Shown here: one piece after another, positions 1 through 8,305 of the stretch
Layout: each line of letters opens with the position of its first letter
Numbering within the stretch: the stretch's first letter is position 1
Assembly: GCA_028687585.1 (NCBI GenBank)
Contig: JAQTZV010000003.1
Location: 124,001-188,000, forward strand
Direction: 5' to 3'
DNA: 64,000 bases
Source: Desulfuromonadaceae bacterium
Lineage (GTDB): Bacteria > Desulfobacterota > Desulfuromonadia > Geobacterales > Pseudopelobacteraceae
Translations under genes and position numbers: made by a program
The notes under the pieces: generated by a model
Told to the model about the DNA's origin: nothing
The model's input: only the letters and a program-made list of their open reading frames with translations
Database searches by the model: none

Positions 1-950
1 ACCTGAATCATACTGGCGCCCACAAGATCAACAACACGATCGGTCAGGGGTTGCTGGCGCGGCGGATGGGGAAGAAGCGCGTTATTGCCGAGACCGGCGC
101 CGGTATGCATGGTGTGGCGACGGCAACCGTAGCAGCGCTGTTTGGTATGGAGTGCGAAGTTTTTATGGGTGAGGAAGATACTCATCGGCAGGCACAAAAT
201 GTGTTTCGTATGAAGCTGCTGGGCGCGACGGTAACTCCGGTCACTGCTGGTACCGCTACCTTGAAAGACGCCATGAATGAGGCGATGCGCAACTGGGTCA
301 CCACCATCCATGAAACTTTTTATGTGATCGGCACCGTGGCGGGCCCGCACCCGTATCCGATGATGGTGCGCGACTTTCAGTCCGTGATTGGGGCTGAAGT
401 CAAGCGGCAGCACTATAAAGTTGAAGGGCGCCTGCCCGATTATCTGGTGGCCTGCGTCGGCGGGGGGAGTAATGCGCTGGGTCTGTTCTACCCATTCCTT
501 AAAGACAAATCAGTACGCATCATCGGTGTTGAAGCAGCCGGCTACGGTATTGAAACCGGAAAACACGCTGCGCCTCTCTGTGCCGGGGCGCCTGGTATTC
601 TGCATGGCAACAAGACGTATCTGCTACAGGACCAGCATGGCCAGATTACGCATGCCCACTCAATTTCGGCAGGCCTTGATTATCCGGGAGTCGGCCCGGA
701 ACATTCCTGGCTGAAGGATTCGGGCCGGGCGGAATATGTTTCAATTACCGATGCCGAAGCTTTGGAAGGATTCAGTACCCTGACTCGCGAAGAGGGGATT
801 ATTCCGGCGCTGGAATCGTCTCACGCCATTGCCCAGGTCATGAAGATGGCCCCTGCATTGAGCAAGGACACAACCATAGTGGTCTGCCTGTCCGGTCGCG
901 GCGATAAGGATATGCATACGGTAGCCGAAGCGCTCGGGGTTGAATTTTAG
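1..950 (+). CDS. trpB: Tryptophan synthase beta chain, 5' end outside window
   Basis: PLP enzyme that joins indole and serine to make tryptophan. The reading frame is open from base 3, so the gene begins before the window and about 316 residues are visible. The first visible residues, [11 protein letters not shown], are the PLP-lysine motif of TrpB (the K of HKINN). A glycine-rich phosphate-binding loop, GGGSNA, and a C-terminal CLSGRGDKD motif follow, as in the family. The protein ends at a normal place (EALGVEF). A hairpin terminator follows 28 bases after the stop, so this is the last gene of its transcript; trpA is not downstream. Identification is secure; only the start is missing. Confidence 0.96.
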   Translation, partial: LNHTGAHKINNTIGQGLLARRMGKKRVIAETGAGMHGVATATVAALFGMECEVFMGEEDTHRQAQNVFRMKLLGATVTPVTAGTATLKDAMNEAMRNWVTTIHETFYVIGTVAGPHPYPMMVRDFQSVIGAEVKRQHYKVEGRLPDYLVACVGGGSNALGLFYPFLKDKSVRIIGVEAAGYGIETGKHAAPLCAGAPGILHGNKTYLLQDQHGQITHAHSISAGLDYPGVGPEHSWLKDSGRAEYVSITDAEALEGFSTLTREEGIIPALESSHAIAQVMKMAPALSKDTTIVVCLSGRGDKDMHTVAEALGVEF

Positions 951-978
951 CTCTGGTATAAGAGCTTAAGCATCGCTA

Positions 979-1005
979 AAAGCCTGAGAAATCAGGCTTT
1001 TTTTG
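979..1005 (+). terminator. Rho-independent terminator after trpB
   Basis: Perfect 7-bp stem AGCCTGA/TCAGGCT with a GAAA tetraloop, preceded by A residues and followed by a run of T. It separates trpB from pta. Confidence 0.85.
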
Positions 1006-1034
1006 TTGACCGGTGATGAATCTTCAGTTATAAG
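1006..1034 (+). promoter_or_regulatory. Sigma-70 type promoter of pta
   Basis: TTGACC (1006-1011), a 17-base spacer, and TATAAG (1029-1034). It lies just after the trpB terminator and about 50 bases before the pta start. The predicted transcription start near 1041 falls at the edge of the palindromic repeats at 1043-1071. Confidence 0.6.
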
Positions 1035-1042
1035 CAGTCACG

Positions 1043-1071
1043 TTTTGTATTACAAAATTTGTATTACAAAA
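1043..1071. promoter_or_regulatory. Tandem palindromic operator-like repeats before pta
   Basis: Two abutting copies of the palindrome TTTTGTATTACAAAA (arms TTTGTA/TACAAA around one base) lie at 1043-1057 and 1058-1071. They sit between the predicted transcription start and the ribosome-binding site. The arrangement suits a dimeric repressor or a 5'-UTR switch. No regulator can be named from the sequence. Confidence 0.5.
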
Positions 1072-1082
1072 GGAGGCTGAAT

Positions 1083-2102
1083 ATGCATACCATGCATCTT
1101 GTTGACCAGATCAAGGAGAAGGCCAAAAGGCATCAACAGACCATCGTACTGCCGGAAAGTTACGATGAGCGGATGCTGTATGCCGCAGAAACGATCATCA
1201 GCGAAAAACTGGCCAAGGTAGTGATACTTGGCGATCCGGTAAAGATTCAGGCTGAAGCCGATGAAAAAGGGATTAATCTCTCCGGAGTTTCGCTGATAAA
1301 TCCCGCGACCTCCTCAAAACTGGATCAGTATGTGACCGATTTTGTGGCATTGCGCAAAAGCAGAGGTAAAATTGTATCAGATGAAGAGGCGCGTGCCCTG
1401 TTGACGGCACCTGACCATCTCTACTACGCCGGAATGATGGTGCATAACAAGGATGCTGGCGGTGAGGTCGCGGGCGCTTCAAACACCACCGGAAACGTTC
1501 TTAAAGCTGCGTTCCAGACCGTTGGTCCTGCTGCCGGAATCAAAACCGTCTCCTCCTTTTTTCTGATGATCACCAAAAATCATTTCTTCGGTGAAAACGG
1601 TGTCATTCTGTTTGCCGACTGTGCCGTCAACCCGGACCCGGATGCCCAGGCTCTTGCTGAAATCGCCGTGGCCACCGCTGGAAACTGCAAGGCGTTTCTT
1701 GATGTTGATGCGCGCGTGGCGATGCTCTCCTTCTCCTCCAAGGGGAGTGCTGCACACCCCGATGTGGATAAAGTCACCAGAGCTCTGGCAATTGCGAAGC
1801 AGATGAAGCCTGATATGCAGATAGACGGCGAACTTCAGGCCGATGCTGCCCTGCTGCCGAGCGTCGGCGGCAAAAAGGCCCCGGGAAGCCCGGTCGCCGG
1901 CAAGGCCAATGTACTGATTTTCCCGAACCTTGATGCCGGGAACATCGGCTACAAACTTGTTGAGCGCGTCGCCGAAGCCGAGGCGGTTGGACCAATTATT
2001 CAGGGATTGGCCAAGCCGGTCAACGATCTATCGCGCGGCTGTTCGGTGGATGATATTGTCAACGTGGCTGCGATTACGGCGGTGCAGGCGGCACAGGGGT
2101 AA
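1083..2102 (+). CDS. pta: Phosphate acetyltransferase
   Basis: Converts acetyl-CoA and phosphate to acetyl-phosphate and CoA in the cytoplasm. With acetate kinase it links acetate to the acetyl-CoA pool, a central route in acetate-using Geobacter. The 339-residue protein matches the short single-domain PTA/PTB family throughout, beginning MHTMHLVDQIKEKAKRH and including GEVAGASNTTGNVLKAA and FADCAVNPDP. The ATG at 1083 is chosen because AGGAGG lies at 1071-1076; the TTG in the same frame at 1059 lies inside the operator repeats. It is a single-gene transcript with its own promoter and terminator; ackA is not adjacent. A phosphate butyryltransferase is less likely because the Pta motifs are complete. 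Confidence 0.93.
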   Translation: MHTMHLVDQIKEKAKRHQQTIVLPESYDERMLYAAETIISEKLAKVVILGDPVKIQAEADEKGINLSGVSLINPATSSKLDQYVTDFVALRKSRGKIVSDEEARALLTAPDHLYYAGMMVHNKDAGGEVAGASNTTGNVLKAAFQTVGPAAGIKTVSSFFLMITKNHFFGENGVILFADCAVNPDPDAQALAEIAVATAGNCKAFLDVDARVAMLSFSSKGSAAHPDVDKVTRALAIAKQMKPDMQIDGELQADAALLPSVGGKKAPGSPVAGKANVLIFPNLDAGNIGYKLVERVAEAEAVGPIIQGLAKPVNDLSRGCSVDDIVNVAAITAVQAAQG

Positions 2103-2129
2103 CGACAAATCAGCGTGCGAAAATAAAGC

Positions 2130-2163
2130 GAAGAGGCGTGTCTGTGCATACACGCCTCTTCTT
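2130..2163 (+). terminator. Rho-independent terminator after pta
   Basis: Eleven-bp stem AAGAGGCGTGT/ACACGCCTCTT with an 8-base loop, followed by CTTGTTT. It lies 28 bases after the pta stop. Confidence 0.85.
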
Positions 2164-2257
2164 GTTTGGGCACACCAAATATTTTGTGATTGAATTTATT
2201 AGCTATATTACTTAGAGTGGGCTTATTAACGCGAAAAAATTAGCCGAGGGTGTAACC

Positions 2258-4339
2258 ATGAAAATGAATCTGGCATTAAAGGTGTTCTGCATTATCGGGA
2301 TAACGCTGACGGTGGGTTTCGGTGTCCTCGGGGTAACCTCTCTCTGGATGATATTTAATTCCAATACCAGGCTGCAGACCCTTTCCGCGCAGGAAAATGT
2401 GAGCATTATCAAAGGAGCTGTCGAAGAGCTCATGATGGGTGGCGAGCCGAAAATGGTTGCTAGTTTCGTCACCCAGCTCAAGATGAAAAAGACCGTCCTC
2501 GATCTTACCGTTTTCAACAAGGAGGGCAAGCGTTCAGGCGGCGATGCTGGTCCCAATCCGCAGGTTCTCGAATCATTCAAGAGCGGCAAGCCCCAGTATA
2601 TAAAACGTAATGAAGGTGGTCTCCATACACTCGTCAGTGTTATTCCGTTGCCAAACGCCGAGCGCTGCAAGTCGTGTCACCCCGACGCCGGGTATACCGG
2701 GGCGATTATACTGACCAGTTCGCTGGAAGAGGGGTACAAAAGCACATTAAAGTTCGGCATACTGATAAGTGCCATTGGCGCGGCCTGTTTTTTCCTGATA
2801 GTTGGCGGTTTGTACCTCTTCTTCAAGCTGACAATCATAAAAAATATTGTTACGGTCTCAAAAAATATTCAGCTCCTCTCTCAGGGAGAGGGGGATCTGA
2901 CCGTAACGCTGCCAATTACATCATCAGATGAGATCGGGGTCCTGACGGCAGGCGTCAACAGTCTCGTGGCAAAACTAAGGGAAATAATCTCTGACCTCTA
3001 CGCTCAGGCCGGACATGTTGCCGCAACCTCCTGCAGTACTACGTCCGGCCTGGAAAAGCTGGCGGCGTCAATCTTTGAACAGAAAGAACTTGCCGCTTCC
3101 GTTGCTGTTGCTTCAGAGGAGATGTCGGCCACCCTAAACGATGTTGCAATGACCACGGCTAAGGCCTCTACCCACTCCAAGCAGGTGGATGATTCTGCCA
3201 GGGAAGGGCAGAATGTCGTTGCAGAGACAGTTGAGAGCATTGACCAGATCCGGGTCGGAGTTGAACAGACGATTAGTGTGATGAATCGGCTGCAGCTGTC
3301 GTCAACCCAGATTGGAGAGATCATTGGCCTGATAGAGGATGTGGCGGACCAGACCAACCTTCTTGCGCTTAACGCGGCCATCGAAGCGGCCCGGGCGGGT
3401 GAAGCCGGCAGGGGGTTCGCGGTCGTTGCCGACGAAGTAAAAAATCTTTCCAGCAAGACATCTTCATCCACGCAGCAGATCGGCAGCATTATCAAGACGA
3501 TTCAGGCGGACATCCGTGAAGCGATGAAGTCGACCGAAGATGCAAAAGGGCGCGTTGAACATGGAATCATCAACTCAAATCGTGCCAGTGACCAGATTTC
3601 CACGATCCTGACCTTTGCTTCCGAATCGGCCGATATGATCAATTCCATCGCCATCGCTACGGAAGAGCAGAGCGCAACAACGAACGATATCTCCAATAAA
3701 ATCCATGAGGTTTCCAATACCTCCAATGAGGTCCAGTCCGAAATGGAGAAGTCCATTTCAACGTTTAGCGAACTTACCAAAACGGCTGAACTGATCTATA
3801 ACACCGTGGGTAGATTCAAAGTCGGTAACTACCATGATACGGTAAAAAGCTACGCTGTTGAGCTCCGTTCCAGGGTCGTCTCCACCCTTGAACGCGCCAT
3901 TGCAGAAGGGCGTATCTCCTCATCAGCTCTCTTCAGCAATGACTACAAGCCGATTCCGAATACAATGCCGCAAAAATACAGCACGCAGTTTGACCGCCTG
4001 TTCGATGAGATTATTTCTCCCCTTCAGGAAGAGATTATTGCCAAAGACAATAAAATATTCTTTGCCATCTGCGTTGACCGCACCGGTTACGTCCCCTCTC
4101 ATAATCGCCGCTATACACAACCGTTGACCGGCGACGTAGAGAGAGATAAAAATGGTAACCGGACCAAGCGTATTTTCAACGACCGGACCGGTTTACGTGC
4201 CGCAACCAATGAGGGACCCTTCTTTCTGCAGACCTATCTGAGAGATACCGGCGAAGTCATGAACGACATGTCCACTCCTCTCATCATTCAGGGGAAACAT
4301 TGGGGTGGTGTTCGTATCGGCTACCTGAGTGAAAAATAA
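2258..4339 (+). CDS. Methyl-accepting chemotaxis protein with periplasmic heme motif
   Basis: Membrane chemoreceptor of 693 residues. Segment 8-31 is the first transmembrane helix and 165-189 the second. The periplasmic part between them carries one c-type heme motif, CKSCH (137-141), just before the second helix. A HAMP segment and the signalling hairpin follow; the hairpin includes the near-invariant tip sequence [20 protein letters not shown]. An unusual cytoplasmic tail of about 160 residues follows the signalling domain and resembles a PAS/Cache-like sensor ([13 protein letters not shown]). Heme-containing chemoreceptors are known from Geobacter, so redox or gas sensing is likely. GAGGGT before the ATG supports the start. 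It is a single gene with no che genes beside it. Confidence 0.92.
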   Translation: MKMNLALKVFCIIGITLTVGFGVLGVTSLWMIFNSNTRLQTLSAQENVSIIKGAVEELMMGGEPKMVASFVTQLKMKKTVLDLTVFNKEGKRSGGDAGPNPQVLESFKSGKPQYIKRNEGGLHTLVSVIPLPNAERCKSCHPDAGYTGAIILTSSLEEGYKSTLKFGILISAIGAACFFLIVGGLYLFFKLTIIKNIVTVSKNIQLLSQGEGDLTVTLPITSSDEIGVLTAGVNSLVAKLREIISDLYAQAGHVAATSCSTTSGLEKLAASIFEQKELAASVAVASEEMSATLNDVAMTTAKASTHSKQVDDSAREGQNVVAETVESIDQIRVGVEQTISVMNRLQLSSTQIGEIIGLIEDVADQTNLLALNAAIEAARAGEAGRGFAVVADEVKNLSSKTSSSTQQIGSIIKTIQADIREAMKSTEDAKGRVEHGIINSNRASDQISTILTFASESADMINSIAIATEEQSATTNDISNKIHEVSNTSNEVQSEMEKSISTFSELTKTAELIYNTVGRFKVGNYHDTVKSYAVELRSRVVSTLERAIAEGRISSSALFSNDYKPIPNTMPQKYSTQFDRLFDEIISPLQEEIIAKDNKIFFAICVDRTGYVPSHNRRYTQPLTGDVERDKNGNRTKRIFNDRTGLRAATNEGPFFLQTYLRDTGEVMNDMSTPLIIQGKHWGGVRIGYLSEK

Positions 4340-4340
4340 T

Positions 4341-4520
4341 CCAAAAACCTGCAAACTACACCACGGAGACACGGAGACATAGAGGAAATCATTGAGAATA
4401 TCTGTTTTTGTTCATCACCCAAAAGGTGAAACACAATAATCGCAATGAAAGGTTATAACCGAGCAGTTTAACATTTTTTCTCCGTGCCTCCGTGGTGAAC
4501 TGCTTTTTCTGGGTTTATTA
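4341..4520. repeat. Palindromic intergenic element, family B
   Basis: About 180 bp between two convergent genes. Inner arms CACCACGGAGACACGGAGA (4359-4377) and TCTCCGTGCCTCCGTGGTG (4479-4497) are inverted copies with one mismatch. The outer parts are also imperfect inverted copies, the right outer part being AACTGCTTTTTCTGGGTTTA. A second element with the same right outer part lies at 21629-21800. The form is MITE-like, with no coding capacity. Confidence 0.7.
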
Positions 4521-4523
4521 GTT

Positions 4524-4934
4524 CTACAGATCACCGGTCATCTCCTGCAGCAGATAGAGTTTGATATTGACCTTCCGGACGGACTCCACGACCTCCCGCA
4601 ACGACTCTTCGTCCAGTCCGCACTCTTCCTCAACTCCCTGAAACCAGGGAAATCCTTTGGGGAGCGGCGTCATGGTGCCGTCACGCAGCAGCAGTACGTC
4701 CACCATGTCGTTCACCCGCCCCTTCGCTTCCCACGGATCACGATAATTGAACTGGCGGGCAACGACATGCATGCCCATGCCGTTCGGGAAAATTGCTTTC
4801 ACTTCAAAGGAAAATTCTCGCGGGGCACTATAACTGTCACTCCGTCCGGAGCGGATCATCACCTCTGCTCCGGCTTTTCTCAAAATTTCGCCGACCGATT
4901 CAGCGGTCATTGCCCTGCATGTCTCCATAGTCAT
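4524..4934 (-). CDS. Uncharacterised protein, third gene of the MoxR/VWA operon
   Basis: About 136 residues, soluble, with no membrane segment and no domain I can name. It ends in an acidic then mixed helix (EEESLREVVESVRKVNIK-like). Its start ATG overlaps the TGA of the VWA gene by four bases, so it is translationally coupled and probably works with the ATPase and VWA protein. A second ATG six bases later (4928) is better spaced from GGAG, so the protein may be two residues shorter. Expression and operon membership are well supported; function is unknown. Confidence 0.75.
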   Translation of the reverse strand: MTMETCRAMTAESVGEILRKAGAEVMIRSGRSDSYSAPREFSFEVKAIFPNGMGMHVVARQFNYRDPWEAKGRVNDMVDVLLLRDGTMTPLPKGFPWFQGVEEECGLDEESLREVVESVRKVNIKLYLLQEMTGDL

Positions 4935-6103
4935 ATCTCCATGCGTAATTCTACGCCCCATGGCGCCGGTTTTTCACCTGCGGCGGTAAGTACCCACAAT
5001 GTTGGCAGCTCCATTGCCTCGGGTGCCGGTCCAACACCGTCGGTAAGGTAGATTACTGCCGCCGGCAGCGGCTGCATGGTTTTTGCGTAGTCAAATACCG
5101 GCCTGAGGTCAGTGAAGCCGCCGCCGTCATAGCGTTCGACAAAGCCGGGAGCGCCGCTAAAAGATTGAATCTGCTGAATACGGCTGTTGGCGTACAGAAC
5201 GGTGACGGCAGCATCGCGACCCCGGGCGATGTGGAGCAGTTCCCGGGCAAAGGTCTCCCGCAGCATGGCGGAGTCAGTCGAATCACTGACGTCAATCCCC
5301 ACCAGCAGATTGAGTCGGCGTCGTTTTCTGATTCCTGGTGTCGTGTGCTCAAAGCGTCGATGCTCCCGCATCCATGAGCTTCTGTGCCCGGTGCGTCCGG
5401 CGGTTGCAATGAATTGGCGGAGAATCTGCCGCCAGGGGAGGGGAGATGGACGCAGCAGGGTGTCAACAACACTCCGGAGTTCTGCCGGAGTTTCACCATC
5501 ACTGCCGCGTAGACTGTCCCGGGTAATCGTGCGCATCATCTCCTCTGCCAAGGCAAGCGGTGTGCTGTCGGCATTATGCCAACATTCATGACTGTCCACG
5601 GTACACACCGAATCGGTAGCGCGTTCCTCACCCGCCGCCCTGTGTTCCGGCTTTTCCGCATCTCCGTACCCGCTGCCGTCCAGATTGCCGGTGTCAAAGG
5701 GTGGGACAAGCTGCAGGTAGTACTCCTCAGCCGCCAGCCCTGACGGAACATTGTAATGCGAAGGGAAAAGCGCATTTTCAGGAAGATTAGCGATGCCCGG
5801 GTTGATCGCCAGATCACAGGAAATATCCCAGTCATGCTGATTGCGCCCCATGCGGCGGAGTGGATGCAGATGCAGCAGATGTTTGACCAGATGTTCCAGC
5901 AGCGCCTGCTGCTGCGGTGGCTCCAGTGCGGCAAACGGTGCGGGATCAACCGTCAGAAAAGGGATGCCGTTGCGCAGCGTTACCCCGGCTTCTTTCCCCG
6001 ACAGAGAACGCTGTTCGCGGCGCAGATTGAGGATGAAATGGCCGTAGAACGGGCGTTCCCGCAGCAGTCGAACGACGGAGTTTTCTAGCGGAGTGCCGCT
6101 CAT
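4931..6103 (-). CDS. DUF2201-type VWA-like metallopeptidase-fold protein
   Basis: A 390-residue cytoplasmic protein. The N-terminal part resembles the putative metallopeptidase domain of the DUF2201 family. Where such proteins have HExxH, this one has EHLVKHLLHLH (70-80), without the catalytic glutamate, so activity is doubtful. The C-terminal third is a VWA-like domain with a MIDAS-type DVSDSTD (271-277). Proteins of this type pair with MoxR AAA ATPases as metal-dependent adaptors in chaperone-like or cofactor-insertion machines. Here it overlaps the ATPase gene upstream and the unknown gene downstream by four bases each, so three proteins are made together. Substrate unknown. Confidence 0.85.
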   Translation of the reverse strand: MSGTPLENSVVRLLRERPFYGHFILNLRREQRSLSGKEAGVTLRNGIPFLTVDPAPFAALEPPQQQALLEHLVKHLLHLHPLRRMGRNQHDWDISCDLAINPGIANLPENALFPSHYNVPSGLAAEEYYLQLVPPFDTGNLDGSGYGDAEKPEHRAAGEERATDSVCTVDSHECWHNADSTPLALAEEMMRTITRDSLRGSDGETPAELRSVVDTLLRPSPLPWRQILRQFIATAGRTGHRSSWMREHRRFEHTTPGIRKRRRLNLLVGIDVSDSTDSAMLRETFARELLHIARGRDAAVTVLYANSRIQQIQSFSGAPGFVERYDGGGFTDLRPVFDYAKTMQPLPAAVIYLTDGVGPAPEAMELPTLWVLTAAGEKPAPWGVELRMEI

Positions 6104-7158
6104 GCCTCGCGGGAAATGGTCTGGATGGCGTCGAAAATAACGGTGTCGTACGTATCTTTGGCTATGCCCAGGGCGACTTCGGGGATTTTAAGCAGCGACT
6201 TGACGAAGCCGAAGCGGAGATCGCGCGGCAGCACGGCGATATAGGCCACCAGATTGGCTTCCTGATCGTCGCTGAGTGTTGGCGAAGTCTGCAGCGTGGC
6301 GACCAGGTCGTTGATAGTGGCGGCCTGGACATCGTCACGCTGATGTTCTGCCTGCCGGGCAACCAGCTGCCAGTCGTCGAGAATCTGACCTGCGGTAAGT
6401 GGCCGCCCCTTGCTGTCAGCCAGCCAGCGCATAAAGGTAATGGCGGCCTCCTTGCCGACGATGCCGGCATAGACCTCCATTTCCAGATCGCCGGGGAAGC
6501 GGCAGCTGTTGCGCAGGATGCTGACCATTTCCCAGCCCCGTTCGGTCGGCTCGACCTGTAGCTCCATCGCTGCTCCTTTGCGGGCCAGCATGCCGGAGTT
6601 GCCTGCCAGGAACTGGCGCACATCTCCGGAGAGCTCGCGCCTGGCAGCATAGCCGGCCCAGCAGCCGTAATCGGTCTCAACGAACAGCATCACCATCCGG
6701 TCAATCAGGGCGCGGTCGAGCGTTGCTACCTGATACGTACCGTCAGGGGGATTGATGCTGACGACGACCTTATGGCGTTTTGAGAGGTGATGGGTATGCA
6801 GAGAACGGAACAGCCCTTCGGCGGGCGGTTCGACAAATTGAAAAATTGCCTGCAGGGTATCTTCCTGTTGCGCCCGGTTCAGTTCGTCACAGTGGACGAC
6901 GGTCGGCGCTTCGTCATCGCCGGGCCACCAGGATGGCCGCGACCAGTGCATGACAGCGCCTTCGCGAAACGGAATGCCGACCAGGTCGCCAACCTCCATC
7001 TGCCCGAGACGCAGCGATACATAGTTCCGGTCAATCTCACGACAAGCCTGAATAATGCCGGCGCTCTTGCCGACGCCGCGATGCCCGACCACACAGGGGG
7101 TCAGGTCGGTTTTGGTGATGATTTCCTTGATGACGATTTTCATCTGTTCGATGTTCAT
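6100..7158 (-). CDS. MoxR-family AAA+ ATPase
   Basis: A 352-residue ATPase with Walker A GHRGVGKS (25-32) and a Walker B region VVHCDELNRA at about 87-96. The DELNRA sequence is typical of MoxR proteins. These act as ATP-driven remodelling rings together with VWA-domain partners; the partner is encoded directly downstream with a four-base overlap. The start has GGAG nine bases upstream. First gene of a three-gene operon (7158 to 4524). The protein acted on is not evident from the neighbours. A second, different MoxR gene lies at 33805-34623. Confidence 0.9.
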   Translation of the reverse strand: MNIEQMKIVIKEIITKTDLTPCVVGHRGVGKSAGIIQACREIDRNYVSLRLGQMEVGDLVGIPFREGAVMHWSRPSWWPGDDEAPTVVHCDELNRAQQEDTLQAIFQFVEPPAEGLFRSLHTHHLSKRHKVVVSINPPDGTYQVATLDRALIDRMVMLFVETDYGCWAGYAARRELSGDVRQFLAGNSGMLARKGAAMELQVEPTERGWEMVSILRNSCRFPGDLEMEVYAGIVGKEAAITFMRWLADSKGRPLTAGQILDDWQLVARQAEHQRDDVQAATINDLVATLQTSPTLSDDQEANLVAYIAVLPRDLRFGFVKSLLKIPEVALGIAKDTYDTVIFDAIQTISREA

Positions 7159-7218
7159 GATGGTTCTCCGGCGGATAAACTCTTCTTTTGAGCGATCAAT
7201 GTGCAGTTACTTTTAATG

Positions 7219-7306
7219 CAAATCCCCCTAAATCCCCCTTTCTGAAGGGGGACTTTTTTGACTTGCCGTTACCCCACTTTTCAAAGGGGGGCAGGGGGGA
7301 TTTGCC
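7219..7306. repeat. C-rich repeat, left copy flanking DUF559 gene
   Basis: An 88-bp unit with ends GCAAATCCCCC and GGGGGATTTGC and an inner hairpin CCCCCTTTCTGAAGGGGG. A nearly identical copy in the same orientation lies at 7678-7767. This copy supplies the last seven codons and the stop of the DUF559 gene. Confidence 0.85.
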
Positions 7307-7658
7307 TTTCCTCAATCATCTTAAAAATCTCCTCTACCACAGCATCCGTTTCTAATAGCACCTGGCGGTTATTGAAACGCATAACCCGTAAGCCAAGCCC
7401 TGACAGGTATTTATCCCGCTCGGCGTCCTTTCGGGCATGTTCTTCCTCATAATGCTGCCCACCATCAACCTCAATAACCAGCGTTGCTGCGTGGCTGTAG
7501 AAATCTACAATAAAAGGGCCAAGCGGCTTCTGGCGATAAAACTGAACTCCGAGTAATTGCTTGCCACGCAACCGAGACCATAACACCCGCTCGGCATCGG
7601 TCATGTTTGTCCGAAGCTCACGGGACGGCGTTTTAAGGGTACGGCCGTATTCAAACAT
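7281..7658 (-). CDS. DUF559 domain endonuclease-like protein
   Basis: A 125-residue protein of the DUF559 family, related to very-short-patch and restriction-endonuclease folds. The core shows FIVDFYSHAATLVIEVDGG followed by a QHYEEE-like acidic segment, the expected D...E-x-D pattern. I chose the ATG at 7658 because AAGGAG lies seven bases before it; a TTG at 7673 is also open. The gene fills the space between two direct repeats, and its C terminus (RQIPPAPL) is read from the left repeat. DUF559 genes recur at such repeats in other genomes, which suggests a mobile cassette. Whether it cuts DNA is not shown. Confidence 0.85.
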   Translation of the reverse strand: MFEYGRTLKTPSRELRTNMTDAERVLWSRLRGKQLLGVQFYRQKPLGPFIVDFYSHAATLVIEVDGGQHYEEEHARKDAERDKYLSGLGLRVMRFNNRQVLLETDAVVEEIFKMIEERQIPPAPL

Positions 7659-7677
7659 GAGCAACTCCTTCAAAAGA

Positions 7678-7767
7678 AAATCCCCCTAAATCCCCCTTTC
7701 TGAAGGGGGACTTTTTCTGACTTGCCGTTACCCCACTTTTCAAAGGGGGGCAAGGGGGGATTTGCCT
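7678..7767. repeat. C-rich repeat, right copy flanking DUF559 gene
   Basis: About 90 bp, nearly identical to 7219-7306 and in the same orientation, with only a few single-base differences. It begins directly upstream of the DUF559 ribosome-binding site. Confidence 0.85.
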
Positions 7768-7825
7768 TTGATGTTATCCTTCAGGAAAAAACCAAGTCAG
7801 TGAGGTTTGACACGTTCCAAATCAG

Positions 7826-8305
7826 TCAGACCAGTTCAGGCTGCCCAGGTCTTTCAAAATTCAAACCTTCCAGTTTTGCAAGCAGTCCAAGTGCCTGCTC
7901 GCACGCATGTATCAATTGCGGGTATTTGTTCTGACCAAGATACGTACATTCATGAACCAGTAAGTTTCTAAAACTGATGGAGTATTTAACCATTTCCCAA
8001 GTCTCTGGGCCAAAAAAAGAAGACGGTGCCAACTCTTTTTTTGTTTGTAGATATTTTGTAACCAACTCCTCAAGCCCCATATTCCGGTATCGAGGATATA
8101 TGGCAGTAAGTTCTTCCTTGCTTGATCCGTGCTGGTGCATAGTAATACATCTGGCAAACCCTTCTAAAGCTGAAACATACACAACCAGTAAATTGGGCCC
8201 TTGATGCAAATTTTTCAATCTATCCTGAATTACACGAAGTCGTTGATTGGGCGTCGCTTCAATATACAGCGTTCTCAATTTTTTCAACTCGGCCTCAAAA
8301 TTCAT
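7826..8305 (-). CDS. HEPN-like small protein, partner of the helicase
   Basis: About 159 residues, helical. Near the C terminus the sequence SFRNLLVHE contains R-x4-H, the pattern of the RNase site in HEPN domains, set in a helix as HEPN proteins have it. The ATG at 8305 overlaps the end of the helicase gene by 11 bases, so the two are translationally coupled. HEPN proteins linked to helicase-nucleases often act as toxins or effectors in phage defence. The match is by motif and context only; a non-catalytic HEPN or unrelated helical protein is possible. Confidence 0.6.
   Translation of the reverse strand: MNFEAELKKLRTLYIEATPNQRLRVIQDRLKNLHQGPNLLVVYVSALEGFARCITMHQHGSSKEELTAIYPRYRNMGLEELVTKYLQTKKELAPSSFFGPETWEMVKYSISFRNLLVHECTYLGQNKYPQLIHACEQALGLLAKLEGLNFERPGQPELV

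Noticed and set aside
7219..7767. Two repeats considered as a CRISPR-like array
   Set aside because: Only two copies, 88-90 bp long, separated by a gene; no spacers and no cas genes.
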